Below, in pieces: positions 33,246 to 40,788 of a stretch of 59,347 nt of DNA. The notes beneath the pieces were generated by a model. That model did not search any database. It was not told the DNA's origin and saw only the letters and a program-made list of their open reading frames with translations. The position numbers and the translations under genes were made by a program. Origin of the DNA: a virus; IMG/VR virus record IMGVR_UViG_3300044646_000633, positions 1 through 59,347 of that record. One strand, written 5' to 3'. Position 1 is the first letter of the stretch; each line of letters opens with the position of its first letter.

Positions 33246-33429
33246 GATGGGTTGATGCTTGTATGAGTGAATGGGTGGTGACGACGCTGTGCAGGGAGTG
33301 CGCCTACCGGCTCAACTCAGGCCGCACCCGTTGTGAAGGGATGCAGCGGCCTCGCCGACTTGGGGTCGTACCCGCATGGGCCCTTGTGCCTTCGATGCAC
33401 TGTGCAGGGAGCGTCGCCACCGAAACTGC

Positions 33430-33900
33430 TCAGAACGTGCCGGGCGCGACCTGAAAGCAGGCGACTCCCTTGGAGCGCCACATATCGACTACCTTCTGTC
33501 GGTCGTCGAAGATGGCCACAAGGCGGCGCCTGTCGAATTCGTTGAGCGATTCCAACCAGCCGGCTTTCAGTTGCTCGTCTGGAGTGAAGTCACCTTCCGG
33601 TCGCATGCAAAGCTGGATGTCTTCGGCGTCCTCGCCGAAGCCCTGGGAGACGAAACGGTGCAGCCAGGACAGCGTTTCGTTCATCACTTCGGCGCTGCGC
33701 CCCGACCAAACCCAGACATCGGCCCCCGACTTCATCAGTGCCGTGAGCGTGTAGATGACAGGCCAATTCGGCTCGTCCTGCACGCAGGCCTCGAAAAACT
33801 TGCGCCAGCGGTCCTGGTCTTCCTTGTTGTTCAGCAGGTGCTGGCGGTGCTCTGTAAGCGCCAGCGTGCCGTCCAGGTCGAAGATGTAGAGAGGAGTCAT
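33430..33900 (-). CDS. HAD phosphatase like the T4 Pnkp phosphatase domain
   Basis: 156 aa from ATG at 33900 (MTPLYIFDLDGTLAL), set by the DLDGT motif and GAGG upstream. DxDGT is the catalytic HAD motif; WSGRSAE is motif II; FDDRQKVVDMWRSKGVACFQVAPGTF closely resembles the C-terminal 3'-phosphatase of T4 polynucleotide kinase (DDR..VVxMW). No kinase domain is attached. It would remove 3'-phosphates from nucleic acid or nucleotides, possibly countering host RNA or DNA cleavage. It starts at the stop of the MazG-like gene. Confidence 0.88.
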   Translation of the reverse strand: MTPLYIFDLDGTLALTEHRQHLLNNKEDQDRWRKFFEACVQDEPNWPVIYTLTALMKSGADVWVWSGRSAEVMNETLSWLHRFVSQGFGEDAEDIQLCMRPEGDFTPDEQLKAGWLESLNEFDRRRLVAIFDDRQKVVDMWRSKGVACFQVAPGTF

Positions 33901-34325
33901 CAGAACGACTTTCCGCCCTCGGCCTTGCGGCTCTCCGGCTTGTGGTCTGCCCTGGATTGGTTGAACAGCAGCTTCTCGGCAATGGCCCCAGGCAGGTCCA
34001 GGCCCATGCCACCGGCCATGTCGAAGATTCGGATCACGGCGTCGGCAAGCTCGACCTCCAGCATCGGCCGGTGGGGCAGCTTGTTGTCCATCAGACCCTT
34101 GCGGGCTCCCTCCATGGCCTCCGAGACTTCGGAGTGAACGAGGCACAGAAGCTCGCCGATGTTGCGCGGTGGCGGCGTGAGCATTGGCAGGCTGTAGTTG
34201 CGAGTCAGGTCGTTGCCTGTCGCAAGGTCAGTCCACCAGCCGCTGCTTTTGGCGAGGCCGTGACACTGCTCCTGGATGATCTCCGCGGACCGCTCAATGG
34301 CGAAGGTGTCGAGGCGGAATGTCAT
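33900..34325 (-). CDS. MazG-like nucleotide pyrophosphohydrolase
   Basis: 141 aa. The segment LLCLVHSEVSEAMEGARKG, with VELADAVIRIFDMAGGMGLDL and then EKLLFNQSRADHK, matches the all-alpha NTP pyrophosphatase fold: ExxE and ExxD metal ligands are present. Such phage enzymes hydrolyse (d)NTPs or alarmones such as ppGpp. Its ATG overlaps the stop of the GIY-YIG gene (ATGA), and the HAD phosphatase follows at once, forming a nucleotide-processing pair. Confidence 0.85.
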   Translation of the reverse strand: MTFRLDTFAIERSAEIIQEQCHGLAKSSGWWTDLATGNDLTRNYSLPMLTPPPRNIGELLCLVHSEVSEAMEGARKGLMDNKLPHRPMLEVELADAVIRIFDMAGGMGLDLPGAIAEKLLFNQSRADHKPESRKAEGGKSF

Positions 34326-34990
34326 GCGGCCTCCGACAGCTTGGAGCGCAGGGCGTAGCCCATGAGGGGCTTGCCGGAAATGGTCACGCCGGCAGCGTGA
34401 TATGCAGCATGCCGCGCTTTCAGTGCTGCTGAAATTTTGGCTCTCGCCTCAAGCGATGCTCTCTTCCCTTTGCGTGATTCGCTCATCTTCATCCTTGCCT
34501 GTTCAGAATGTTTAGACCCCTTGCGCGCGGCAGACAGCAGTTGCTTGCACTGTTCGCTGAGCTTCCGTCCGGCCAGGGACTTGTTGATCCGAGCTTGGTG
34601 TTCTGGCGATTTCTTCTTGCCTCGCCGGGTTGCGGACATCTTTGCGCGCGCTTGGTCGCTATGCTTCATGCCAAGTTGGCTTCCAGCAACGGGACAGCAG
34701 TTGAAGCCGCACCGCCTGTCGGCGGACTTCATAGACGCAATCCAGAAGTTTTCGCGCTCCAACAACTTGCAGGCGTTATCGACCGTCTCCAGCACGAAAA
34801 ACTCGAAGGCGCGCTCACCGTGCTTATTCCAAGCCGCCTGTAGATAGGTGCTGTGGTGGGTGCCTCTCTGCAGTTGGCTGCGATGCTGTCGCCAGCGCGC
34901 ATTTGTTTTCACTGCGCTGCCCACATAGACCCGCCCGCTTTCCGTATGCCGGATGCCGTAGATCGACGAATGGTCAGACGCTCTCGGCAT
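34322..34990 (-). CDS. GIY-YIG homing endonuclease with NUMOD-type repeats
   Basis: 222 aa. The catalytic domain has YGIRHTESGRVYVGSA (GIY-YIG variant), then RWRQHRSQLQRG and an ERENFWI Glu. Residues ~105-190 hold several NUMOD3-like DNA-binding repeats (MKHSDQARAKMS, SPEHQARI, SKHSEQARMKMSESRKG). The last ~15 residues (KPLMGYALRSKLSEAA) resemble the last residues of the upstream Gp49-like protein (WPLLGFALKEKLYAES). The start lies within the end of that gene (17-base overlap). It is a mobile endonuclease gene inserted between Gp49 and MazG-like genes. Confidence 0.9.
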   Translation of the reverse strand: MPRASDHSSIYGIRHTESGRVYVGSAVKTNARWRQHRSQLQRGTHHSTYLQAAWNKHGERAFEFFVLETVDNACKLLERENFWIASMKSADRRCGFNCCPVAGSQLGMKHSDQARAKMSATRRGKKKSPEHQARINKSLAGRKLSEQCKQLLSAARKGSKHSEQARMKMSESRKGKRASLEARAKISAALKARHAAYHAAGVTISGKPLMGYALRSKLSEAA

Positions 34991-35426
34991 ATAGCTTTTC
35001 TTTCAGAGCGAAACCCAGCAGGGGCCAGACCTTGGCGACGGCGTTCTGCCGCGCGATCTTGCGGCCGACCTCGGCATCGAAGTTCTCGGGGCTGGCGCAG
35101 GCGCTCTCGCCCGTGACGGTGAAGCCGTTGCGCAGTACCAGGACGCAGAAGGTCAGCAAGCCCAGTGCAGCGGGCGTGCCGGCGTGCGCGTCGATGTTGG
35201 CGCACGTGCTGCTGTGGCTGCGCACGTTCACGTCGGAGGCAATCGAGTAGACCGCCTTACGGGTTTCCAGCCTCGCGTGGTCATCGGTCAGCCAGTGCAG
35301 GCGGAAGCCATCGGCCGCGGTGAAGTAGTGCTCCGAGGCAATGTTCGCCTCAATGTCAGCCGGCGTGATGCGCGGTGCGGTCAGGCCCTTGGCCTGGATT
35401 TCTTGCTCAATGGATTGGTCGGTCAT
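34974..35426 (-). CDS. Gp49-family phage protein
   Basis: 150 aa from ATG at 35426, overlapping the DUF2303 stop (ATGA). The middle and C-terminus (LLTFCVLVLRNGFTVTGESACASPENFDAEVGRKIARQNAVAKVWPLLGFALKEKL) match the N4 Gp49 family, common in phage early regions near recombination genes. The function is unknown. The homing endonuclease follows and may have replaced or duplicated its 3' end. Confidence 0.85.
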   Translation of the reverse strand: MTDQSIEQEIQAKGLTAPRITPADIEANIASEHYFTAADGFRLHWLTDDHARLETRKAVYSIASDVNVRSHSSTCANIDAHAGTPAALGLLTFCVLVLRNGFTVTGESACASPENFDAEVGRKIARQNAVAKVWPLLGFALKEKLYAESV

Positions 35427-36250
35427 GACACGATCCCCCCGTTCAGGATTTCGCAGCCCAGGTCTGACTCGATGGACCTCCAGACGTGCTGCAGCGCGTC
35501 CTCCAGCACCGTGTGAGGGCGCAGCAGGTCGTACCACATAGTCATCTTCCCGCCGTCGGCAATGCGGTAGCGCAGGCGGGCCTCGACCCGGTAGCGGAAT
35601 CCGCCCTCGAACACCGCGATGCCCAGCGCGAAAGTCTCAGGCACCATCAGCCGGCCCTTGGCCGCGGTGCCCTCGACGGTTTCCTCATAGGTGATCTGGT
35701 GCTGTCCGTTGGACAGGCGCAGGCCCGACGCGAAGTTGACCTTCTTCTTGGCCTCCAGCGACCGGGAGATTTCCAGCATGTCGGCCGCGGGCGGGTCGGC
35801 CACGTCGGGGAGGTTGTCCTCCACGAAGCGGGCGAAGTCCTCCTGCGTCATCTGCTTGCCGCTGGCGGCCGTCCAGGTTTGCCACTCGGGGCTGAGGGGA
35901 CATTCGAACGTGGCGCGGTCGTCGCGCCAGCCGGGGGCGCCCAGGTCGTGGTCGTTGAACACGGCCGTGAACCCAGGTTTCGGACTCTGTACGCCATAGA
36001 TGCGCGCCGATTGAGGATCGGATCGCCTTTGGCGGACGTACGACACAAAGGACCGCTGATCGCGCAGCGCCACGGTGCCCCGAGGTCTGGATGGGCTGAC
36101 CAGCATGTGCTCCAGGCTGTGCACCTGGGCGCCTGCGGGGAGGGTCACGAACACGGCTTCGTCGAACTCACGGACTTGGCCGAGAGCCATGCCGGCGTCG
36201 ATGGCTGCCTGCACGTCGGTCTGCGCGTCGGTCTTGATGGATGCGTTCAT
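35423..36250 (-). CDS. DUF2303 (YfdQ-like) protein
   Basis: 275 aa. The opening (TDVQAAIDAGMALGQVREFDEAVFVTLPAGAQVHSLEH), the middle (AVFNDHDLGAPGWRDDRATFECPLSPEWQTW) and FARFVEDNLPDV are characteristic of DUF2303 proteins, found beside RecT/exonuclease genes in many phages. No enzyme motif is known. It is probably involved in early DNA metabolism or host takeover. It lies 3 bases after the 111-aa gene. Confidence 0.88.
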   Translation of the reverse strand: MNASIKTDAQTDVQAAIDAGMALGQVREFDEAVFVTLPAGAQVHSLEHMLVSPSRPRGTVALRDQRSFVSYVRQRRSDPQSARIYGVQSPKPGFTAVFNDHDLGAPGWRDDRATFECPLSPEWQTWTAASGKQMTQEDFARFVEDNLPDVADPPAADMLEISRSLEAKKKVNFASGLRLSNGQHQITYEETVEGTAAKGRLMVPETFALGIAVFEGGFRYRVEARLRYRIADGGKMTMWYDLLRPHTVLEDALQHVWRSIESDLGCEILNGGIVS

Positions 36251-36253
36251 GGC

Positions 36254-36589
36254 TTAGGCCCCTCCCGCACGCTTGAGTTCACCCGTGGGCTTGTCCACCG
36301 CGCGCAGCCCTTCCAGTTGCATCTGGCGCGGGTCTTCGCGGGTCAGGTTGCCCTCGACAGTGGCGAACATGATCGTGCTGCCGCGCTCTTCCTTGGGCAG
36401 CTTGACCTTGATGTCGTCAACGATCTCGATCTGGCCGGCTTTGCCCGGCTTGAGCACCAGCTTCAGCGTCAATTCGCCGCTGCGGCCGGTGTCTCCGCAC
36501 TTGATCGTGAGTTCGTTGAGGGCCTTTGTCAGGTCCTCAGTGAGTGTCCCGAACCGCATTTGGTCCAGGGTGCGAGTGAAAGGGTGCAT
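36254..36589 (-). CDS. Conserved early-region phage protein
   Basis: 111 aa, start ATG at 36589 with AAGGAG upstream. Pattern: LDQMRFGTLTEDLTKALNELTIKCGDTGRSGELTLKLVLKPG, then an IVDDIKVKLPKEERGSTIMFATVEGNL strand-rich part. Similar proteins sit next to DUF2303 and RecT genes in other phages, without assigned function. No zinc or catalytic motif. Confidence 0.8.
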   Translation of the reverse strand: MHPFTRTLDQMRFGTLTEDLTKALNELTIKCGDTGRSGELTLKLVLKPGKAGQIEIVDDIKVKLPKEERGSTIMFATVEGNLTREDPRQMQLEGLRAVDKPTGELKRAGGA

Positions 36590-36647
36590 GGAAAACTCCT
36601 TGATGATGCTGGAGTGAATACGGGGCTACGCGCCCCGCGAGCGGGCA

Positions 36648-37538
36648 TTACTTGCCGGTGGGGAACTGAGTGTCGGACTGGGCGGGGCCGGGCGCCTGGG
36701 GCGGGCCTTCGGCGAGCACTTCGGCCTGGGGCGGCGGGTCGATCTCGCCCGTCTCCGCGTCGATGGTCAGCGGGTTGTCCTGCAGCAACCCGATGTCCAC
36801 GCGCTCATCCTGCTCGACGGCGCCTGCCAGTTCGATGCTCACAGGCAGGTACTTGAACAGGCGCCGGATGACGGTCTTCTTGGCCATTTCCTCGAAGTGC
36901 GATGTCCACGGCGACGGGCTGTTGAACCGCTGCGACATCTTGTAGCCCTGCGACTCGTCGCGGATGCGCTCGATTTCCTTGCGGCTCATGACCTCGAACT
37001 GGGTGCCGCCGTCCTTCAGCTTGGCCACGGCGTAGACGAAGCGCAGCGGGCCGCGGTCGTCCGCCTCCCAGTCGGGCTCGTGCGTGAGGTCGGGGTTCAG
37101 GCCAAGGGCGACGTGGAACCTGTCGGCCGCGTACACAGCGCGGGCCTCCAGACTCACGATCTGTCCAGAGCGCCGCGCGAGGTCGATCATGCCGCGATAG
37201 CCCACGATGAACTGGACTTCGGTGATCTGCTTCTTGCGGTTCTCGAAGGGCAGCAGGTAGGCGTGGCCCATGGCGCTCCCGGGCTCAAGTCCCAGTTGCG
37301 CGCACTGCATGATCGCGCCCAGGAAGGAGGCTTGATCCGCACCACCCAGCTTGGGGTTCTTGCGAACCTCGGTCAGGGCGATGCGGGCCAGTCGGTCGGC
37401 CGTCATGTGCTTGGGCAGGGCCAGGGCCATCTGCGCCTTGATCTTCGGGTCGGTCAGCAGGCCGGCGATGGTCATCGGCCGTTGTGCGGCCTCGGCCACC
37501 TTGCCGGTGACTGCGGCCTTGAGGGCGGTAGTGCTCAT
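36648..37538 (-). CDS. recT: RecT-type single-strand annealing recombinase
   Basis: 296 aa. The core has FLGAIMQCAQLGLEPGSAMGHAYLLPF, ITEVQFIVGYRGMIDLARRSGQIVSLEARAVYAAD and WTSHFEEMAKKTVIRRLFKYLPVS, all hallmark RecT segments. The C-terminal 60 residues are a Pro/Glu-rich tail. RecT anneals complementary strands on the 3' overhang made by its partner exonuclease, here the YqaJ-type gene just upstream (3-base gap). They form the recombination module of the early operon driven from 39212. Confidence 0.95.
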   Translation of the reverse strand: MSTTALKAAVTGKVAEAAQRPMTIAGLLTDPKIKAQMALALPKHMTADRLARIALTEVRKNPKLGGADQASFLGAIMQCAQLGLEPGSAMGHAYLLPFENRKKQITEVQFIVGYRGMIDLARRSGQIVSLEARAVYAADRFHVALGLNPDLTHEPDWEADDRGPLRFVYAVAKLKDGGTQFEVMSRKEIERIRDESQGYKMSQRFNSPSPWTSHFEEMAKKTVIRRLFKYLPVSIELAGAVEQDERVDIGLLQDNPLTIDAETGEIDPPPQAEVLAEGPPQAPGPAQSDTQFPTGK

Positions 37539-37541
37539 GGA

Positions 37542-38513
37542 TCAGAGTCCTTCTGTAGAAAACGACTTCAGGGTGAAAACCCGCTTGTCCCACTTGCGTT
37601 GGAACTCGCGGGCCAGCTTGGGGTGGCTCTCTTTGAGAGCCGCTTCGTCAAGCCACGATCCGCTGCGCTGCTTCCATGTCACCGCCTCTTTCCCGTTGGG
37701 CATGACGATGCTGGTGCAGTCGCGCATCGCGCGCTTGACGGCGAACTCCAACACCTCGGCCTCGGCCTCGCGGGCCTTGATCTCGGCGTTTATCGCTCGC
37801 ATACGCATCACTTGCTCGGCCAGCGTCTCGTCGGCCAGCAGGGGATAGGCATCGGGGTTGTCCTTGTCGAAGAGCTTGGTCAGGTCTTCGAGCGTGGTCG
37901 GATCGGGGGCGATACCGGCCAGGACGTGATCGGTCCAGAAGGCCACGGCGCGGGCGCGCAGGCCGTTGATGGTGTCGTCGTCAGCCGGCACCGGGTACAC
38001 GCGCAATTCATCGGCGCCGAAGAGGGCCGCGAGCATTCCATCGCGGCGCCGGGTCACGCCCAGGCCGTGCATGACCTGGGCCGTGTAATGGACGGGCAAG
38101 GTGTCGCTGCCGGACTCGCCCCACTCGCGCAGCCGGAAGGGGTGGACCGTCTTCAACTCGACGTTCGTGATCTCCTCGGCGCCGTCCAGGCGAATCTCGA
38201 AGTCGATCTCGGACGCCAGGAACGGATGGTCGGCGTCACGATAGCGGCGATTGCTGGCGACGATCTCGACCTTGCGGCCTTCGTGCTCCAGGCGCTCGAC
38301 CAGCATTTCGGCCACGGCGCCCTCCCAGCGGATGCCGCGGGTGAACACCTGCTTGCGCGCGCCCTCCACGCGGGGCGTGGTCTTGTCGCGCCAGAGGTCC
38401 AGCGGCGTTTTCCAGGGGGACAGGCCCAGAACGGCGGCGATGTCGCTGCCGCCCAGCAGCTTGCTGCGGTCGTGGGCCTCGGGTTCGATGACGGACAGTT
38501 CGGTGGTGGTCAT
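37542..38513 (-). CDS. YqaJ-type recombination exonuclease
   Basis: 323 aa from ATG at 38513 (overlapping the upstream stop as ATGA). LLGGSDIAAVLGLSPWKTPLDLW is the YqaJ N-terminal signature; RGIRWEGAVAEML supplies a Glu, and SEIDFEIRL...ITNVELKTV holds the D...ExK nuclease core. This PD-(D/E)xK exonuclease degrades one strand of linear DNA to feed RecT. The C-terminus is a helical region (RMRAINAEIKAREAEAEVLEF). Confidence 0.95.
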   Translation of the reverse strand: MTTTELSVIEPEAHDRSKLLGGSDIAAVLGLSPWKTPLDLWRDKTTPRVEGARKQVFTRGIRWEGAVAEMLVERLEHEGRKVEIVASNRRYRDADHPFLASEIDFEIRLDGAEEITNVELKTVHPFRLREWGESGSDTLPVHYTAQVMHGLGVTRRRDGMLAALFGADELRVYPVPADDDTINGLRARAVAFWTDHVLAGIAPDPTTLEDLTKLFDKDNPDAYPLLADETLAEQVMRMRAINAEIKAREAEAEVLEFAVKRAMRDCTSIVMPNGKEAVTWKQRSGSWLDEAALKESHPKLAREFQRKWDKRVFTLKSFSTEGL

Positions 38514-38830
38514 GCGTTGACTCCGGTGGTCTTGGTGGTGGGGAACTTGAATGGGCGGCTGTGCGACATGCCGTCGCCCGACGCGGTGTTCTCGATCAGG
38601 CCGTCTTCGCAGCAGTCGGAGACGGTCCGCACGTCGCGGTGCACCCCCCGGCAGCCCCAGTATTCGTAGGCGCCGATGCCAAAGTCGTCGGTGATGGCCT
38701 CGGCCGGCATGCGGCACTCGGCGCACAGCATTTGCGGATCGCTGGCGTTGGCGGGGCACTTGCCGCCGCTGGCCCGGTGGGGGAATGGGTAAGCGGCGCA
38801 GTAGCACTGAGCCTGCATGCGCCGGCTCAT
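38510..38830 (-). CDS. Cysteine-rich putative zinc-binding protein
   Basis: 106 aa with eight Cys: CYC, KCPANA, LCAECRMP, GCRGVH and SDCCEDG. LCAEC and GCRG look like halves of a zinc ribbon. No membrane segment. It lies between the 110-aa gene and the exonuclease with 4-base overlaps on both sides, so it is part of the recombination operon. The function is unknown; DNA binding or interaction with the host is possible. Confidence 0.78.
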   Translation of the reverse strand: MSRRMQAQCYCAAYPFPHRASGGKCPANASDPQMLCAECRMPAEAITDDFGIGAYEYWGCRGVHRDVRTVSDCCEDGLIENTASGDGMSHSRPFKFPTTKTTGVNA

Positions 38831-39159
38831 GACTGGTGGGCCCCGCCTGCGCAGCCGCCTCTGTGCTGCCAGCGGTCAGCCTTCTCGGCAGAGCCCCAGC
38901 ACCCCGCGGGCGCCTCGTTGTAGAGCCAGCCCACGATGGCGGGCAGGGCCGCGAGCGAAGTGTCGTCGGCCCGCGCCAGCGCCTCGCGCAGGTCGTTGGT
39001 GAGGACGGCCCACAAGAAGGAGCCTGTGGCCGTGCCATGCAGGACGTGAAGGTCCAGGCCCTCGCACAGGTGGTCGGGGATGGTCACCCCGCGAAACTTG
39101 TAGCCCTTGCTTGTAAGGGTGTCGTAGGCCCCTGGGGGCGATTGCACTGCTTGCAGCAT
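38827..39159 (-). CDS. First gene of the repressor-controlled early operon, hypothetical
   Basis: 110 aa, start ATG at 39159 with GGAG six bases upstream. Sequence: YKFRGVTIPDHLCEGLDLHVLHGTATGSFLWAVLTNDLREALARADD, then AALPAIVGWLYNEAPAGCWGS. This is a known type of small phage protein without assigned function. It is the first gene after the promoter/operator at 39185-39225, about 19 bases from the expected transcript start. Confidence 0.78.
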   Translation of the reverse strand: MLQAVQSPPGAYDTLTSKGYKFRGVTIPDHLCEGLDLHVLHGTATGSFLWAVLTNDLREALARADDTSLAALPAIVGWLYNEAPAGCWGSAEKADRWQHRGGCAGGAHQS

Positions 39160-39184
39160 CGCTGACTCCGGTAGTGGAGCCTCG

Positions 39185-39225
39185 ACTATATCCGTAAACG
39201 GATGATCGTCAATCCGTGGACGGAT
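39185..39225 (-). promoter_or_regulatory. Early (PL-like) promoter with two repressor operators
   Basis: Minus strand: -35 TTGACG (39207-39212), 16-base spacer, -10 TATAGT (39185-39190). Operator ATCCGTTTACGGAT (39190-39203 region) fills the spacer; a second, ATCCGTCCACGGAT (39212-39225), abuts the -35. The two centres are 22 bp apart, about two helical turns, allowing cooperative binding. Repressor bound here would block RNA polymerase directly. The promoter drives recombination genes from 39159 leftward. Confidence 0.88.
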
Positions 39226-39730
39226 ATTTTTTGGGGCCCACGGAGCCCGGACGGCCCACGAAGATCACATTGGGGTCGCGGTTGCCGGCTGCGGCTGCAT
39301 CGATGCGCGCCCGGGCGGCGTCGTGCGCCTGGAACAGCTCGGAATGCGTGACCTGGCAAATGAGGTCGGCGTAGTCGGCCGCGAAGCTGTCCAGACGCTG
39401 CATTTCGACCGGGTACAGCGCGCGGGTGCCGCGCGTGGCCTCGCGTTCGATGATGTCGAGCACTGCGGCCTGCGTCGCGGCCAGAGCGCCGTCGGCGTCT
39501 TGCGCGACCCGGTGGCGGACCAGTTGCTCGCTCACGGCAAGAGCCACGAACAAGGCGGTCCAGTGGCCCTCTGTCGCGGTGCCCTTGCACACTGCGGCCA
39601 CAGCCTCACGCGCGGGCAGGCTGAACCGCAGGGCGTCGTCCTTGGACAGCTTCATGCAGCCCTGCAGTGCGACAAGGTGGGCCGAAGGGTTGACGCCCCG
39701 CGGCCGGTAGCGGCTGCGCTTGCGGGTCAT
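39209..39730 (-). CDS. Hypothetical helical protein
   Basis: 173 aa from ATG at 39730, overlapping the previous stop (ATGA). Begins with a basic MTRKRSRYRPRGVNP; the rest is helical (LSKDDALRFSLPAREAVAAVCKGTATEGHWTALFVALAVSEQLVRHRV). Short phage proteins of this pattern occur next to HNH and regulator genes; function unknown. Its last codons overlap the second operator of the early promoter, so transcription from 40745 would run through that promoter. Confidence 0.78.
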   Translation of the reverse strand: MTRKRSRYRPRGVNPSAHLVALQGCMKLSKDDALRFSLPAREAVAAVCKGTATEGHWTALFVALAVSEQLVRHRVAQDADGALAATQAAVLDIIEREATRGTRALYPVEMQRLDSFAADYADLICQVTHSELFQAHDAARARIDAAAAGNRDPNVIFVGRPGSVGPKKYPSTD

Positions 39731-40269
39731 CGGAAGTTCGCCCACGAGAACACGCTGGCGCCCTGGACGGTGCGCGTCCAGGTCTTGCCGGTGCGCACGC
39801 GGCTGATGCAGTGCGGGCTGACATCGAGCGCGTGGGCAATGACGATGCCGGACTGGCTGCTTTCGCGCACCCAGTCGGCAAGCTCCTGAGTAATCCGAGC
39901 CGTGCCGCTGGCCAGCTTGTTGCGCTTGTTGATCGCTGACCGTGCTGGGTCGCCTCTTAGGTAGCCGGCGCTTTCGACCCAGCGGCCGTAGGCCCGCCTG
40001 GGCCCAGCCTTCAGGTGCGCAGGGTTGCCGCATTGCGGGTTGCGGCAGGCGCGCCAGACTGTCCAGTCGCGGCCCTGACCCATGGGCTTGCCGGACAGCA
40101 TCCATGCGGCGCGCTGCAGCGTCTCGGTGCGCTGCAGGCTCGGTAGCCAGATGTTGATCCCCCGGTTCTTGCCGGATTGCTGATTGGACAGGTACACCCA
40201 ACAGTCGGTGTCGCCGTCCACCACGCAGCGCAGGCGCAGGTCCTCCAGTGTGCGTATTCCGCTCGACAT
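39727..40269 (-). CDS. HNH-type nuclease with C-terminal HTH
   Basis: 180 aa, start ATG at 40269. CWVYLS near residue 24 and CRNPQCGNPAHLKAGPRRAYGRW (~93-115) match phage HNH or His-Me finger proteins, in which CxNPxHL carries zinc ligands and a catalytic His. The C-terminal part (ITQELADWVRESSQSGIVIAHALDVSPHCISRVRTGKTW) looks like an HTH DNA-binding unit. It may be a homing-type nuclease or regulator in the immunity operon. Catalytic completeness is uncertain. Confidence 0.75.
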   Translation of the reverse strand: MSSGIRTLEDLRLRCVVDGDTDCWVYLSNQQSGKNRGINIWLPSLQRTETLQRAAWMLSGKPMGQGRDWTVWRACRNPQCGNPAHLKAGPRRAYGRWVESAGYLRGDPARSAINKRNKLASGTARITQELADWVRESSQSGIVIAHALDVSPHCISRVRTGKTWTRTVQGASVFSWANFR

Positions 40270-40502
40270 CAGGCCCCCGTCAGTGCTCGGTAGATCGCTC
40301 GCCCGACGTGGAATATGCCCAGCACGGCAACCCACGAAGCCAGGATTGCCAGGACCAGCAGGAACAGGCCCGTGCGGTCCATGGGCTCGTCGTCGTCGTC
40401 GTGCACTGCGATCTCGCAGGCCTCGGGATGAGGGCACAGGAAGCGCCCCTGCCGGCAGGCGCCGGAGCACCCGGCGAAGGTGATGGGCTCATGCGGCGCC
40501 AC
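40269..40502 (-). CDS. Small Cys-rich membrane protein
   Basis: 77 aa. Four Cys in the N-terminal third (CSGACRQGRFLCPHPEAC) suggest metal binding. An acidic stretch (HDDDDEP) is followed by one transmembrane helix (GLFLLVLAILASWVAVLGIF). Being transcribed from the operator-controlled promoter at 40745, it is probably expressed on infection or induction. A role in the host membrane is possible; function unknown. Confidence 0.7.
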   Translation of the reverse strand: MAPHEPITFAGCSGACRQGRFLCPHPEACEIAVHDDDDEPMDRTGLFLLVLAILASWVAVLGIFHVGRAIYRALTGA

Positions 40503-40504
40503 GA

Positions 40505-40714
40505 TCAGAGACCCCAGGCCGCAGCCACCAGGAAGCAGGCCCCGACCAGCAGCCAGCGGCCAACACGCCCGATGATGCTCGCCTCGGGGCTATACGCCTC
40601 GATGGCGCAGCCGTAGTCCGCGCCTTTGAATGCATCATCCGTGGTGCGCGGATAGCAGCGAGTCGTGGGCCACCCCCCAGGGGCGGATTGCGGTGTAGTG
40701 ATCTGCTGTTGCAT
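40505..40714 (-). CDS. Small membrane protein, first gene after the 40.75-kb operator
   Basis: 69 aa, start ATG at 40714 with GGAG seven bases upstream. N-terminal soluble part and one C-terminal transmembrane helix (RWLLVGACFLVAAAWGL). It lies 2 bases before the 77-aa membrane protein gene. The leader from the promoter to this ATG is almost the same as the leader of the recombination operon (39160-39203). Confidence 0.72.
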   Translation of the reverse strand: MQQQITTPQSAPGGWPTTRCYPRTTDDAFKGADYGCAIEAYSPEASIIGRVGRWLLVGACFLVAAAWGL

Positions 40715-40744
40715 AGCCGGTCTCCGGTGGTTGATGGAGCGCCG

Positions 40745-40772
40745 ACTATATCCGTAAACGGATACCAGAAAG
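40745..40772 (-). promoter_or_regulatory. Second operator-controlled minus promoter
   Basis: Minus strand: -10 TATAGT (40745-40750) preceded by operator ATCCGTTTACGGAT (40750-40763). The -35 (CTTTCT at 40767-40772 with a 16-base spacer) is weak. The operator position relative to the -10 is the same as at 39190. It would drive the 69-aa and 77-aa membrane proteins, the HNH/HTH gene and the 173-aa gene. Confidence 0.75.
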
Positions 40773-40788
40773 CAACACAAAGGGTCGC

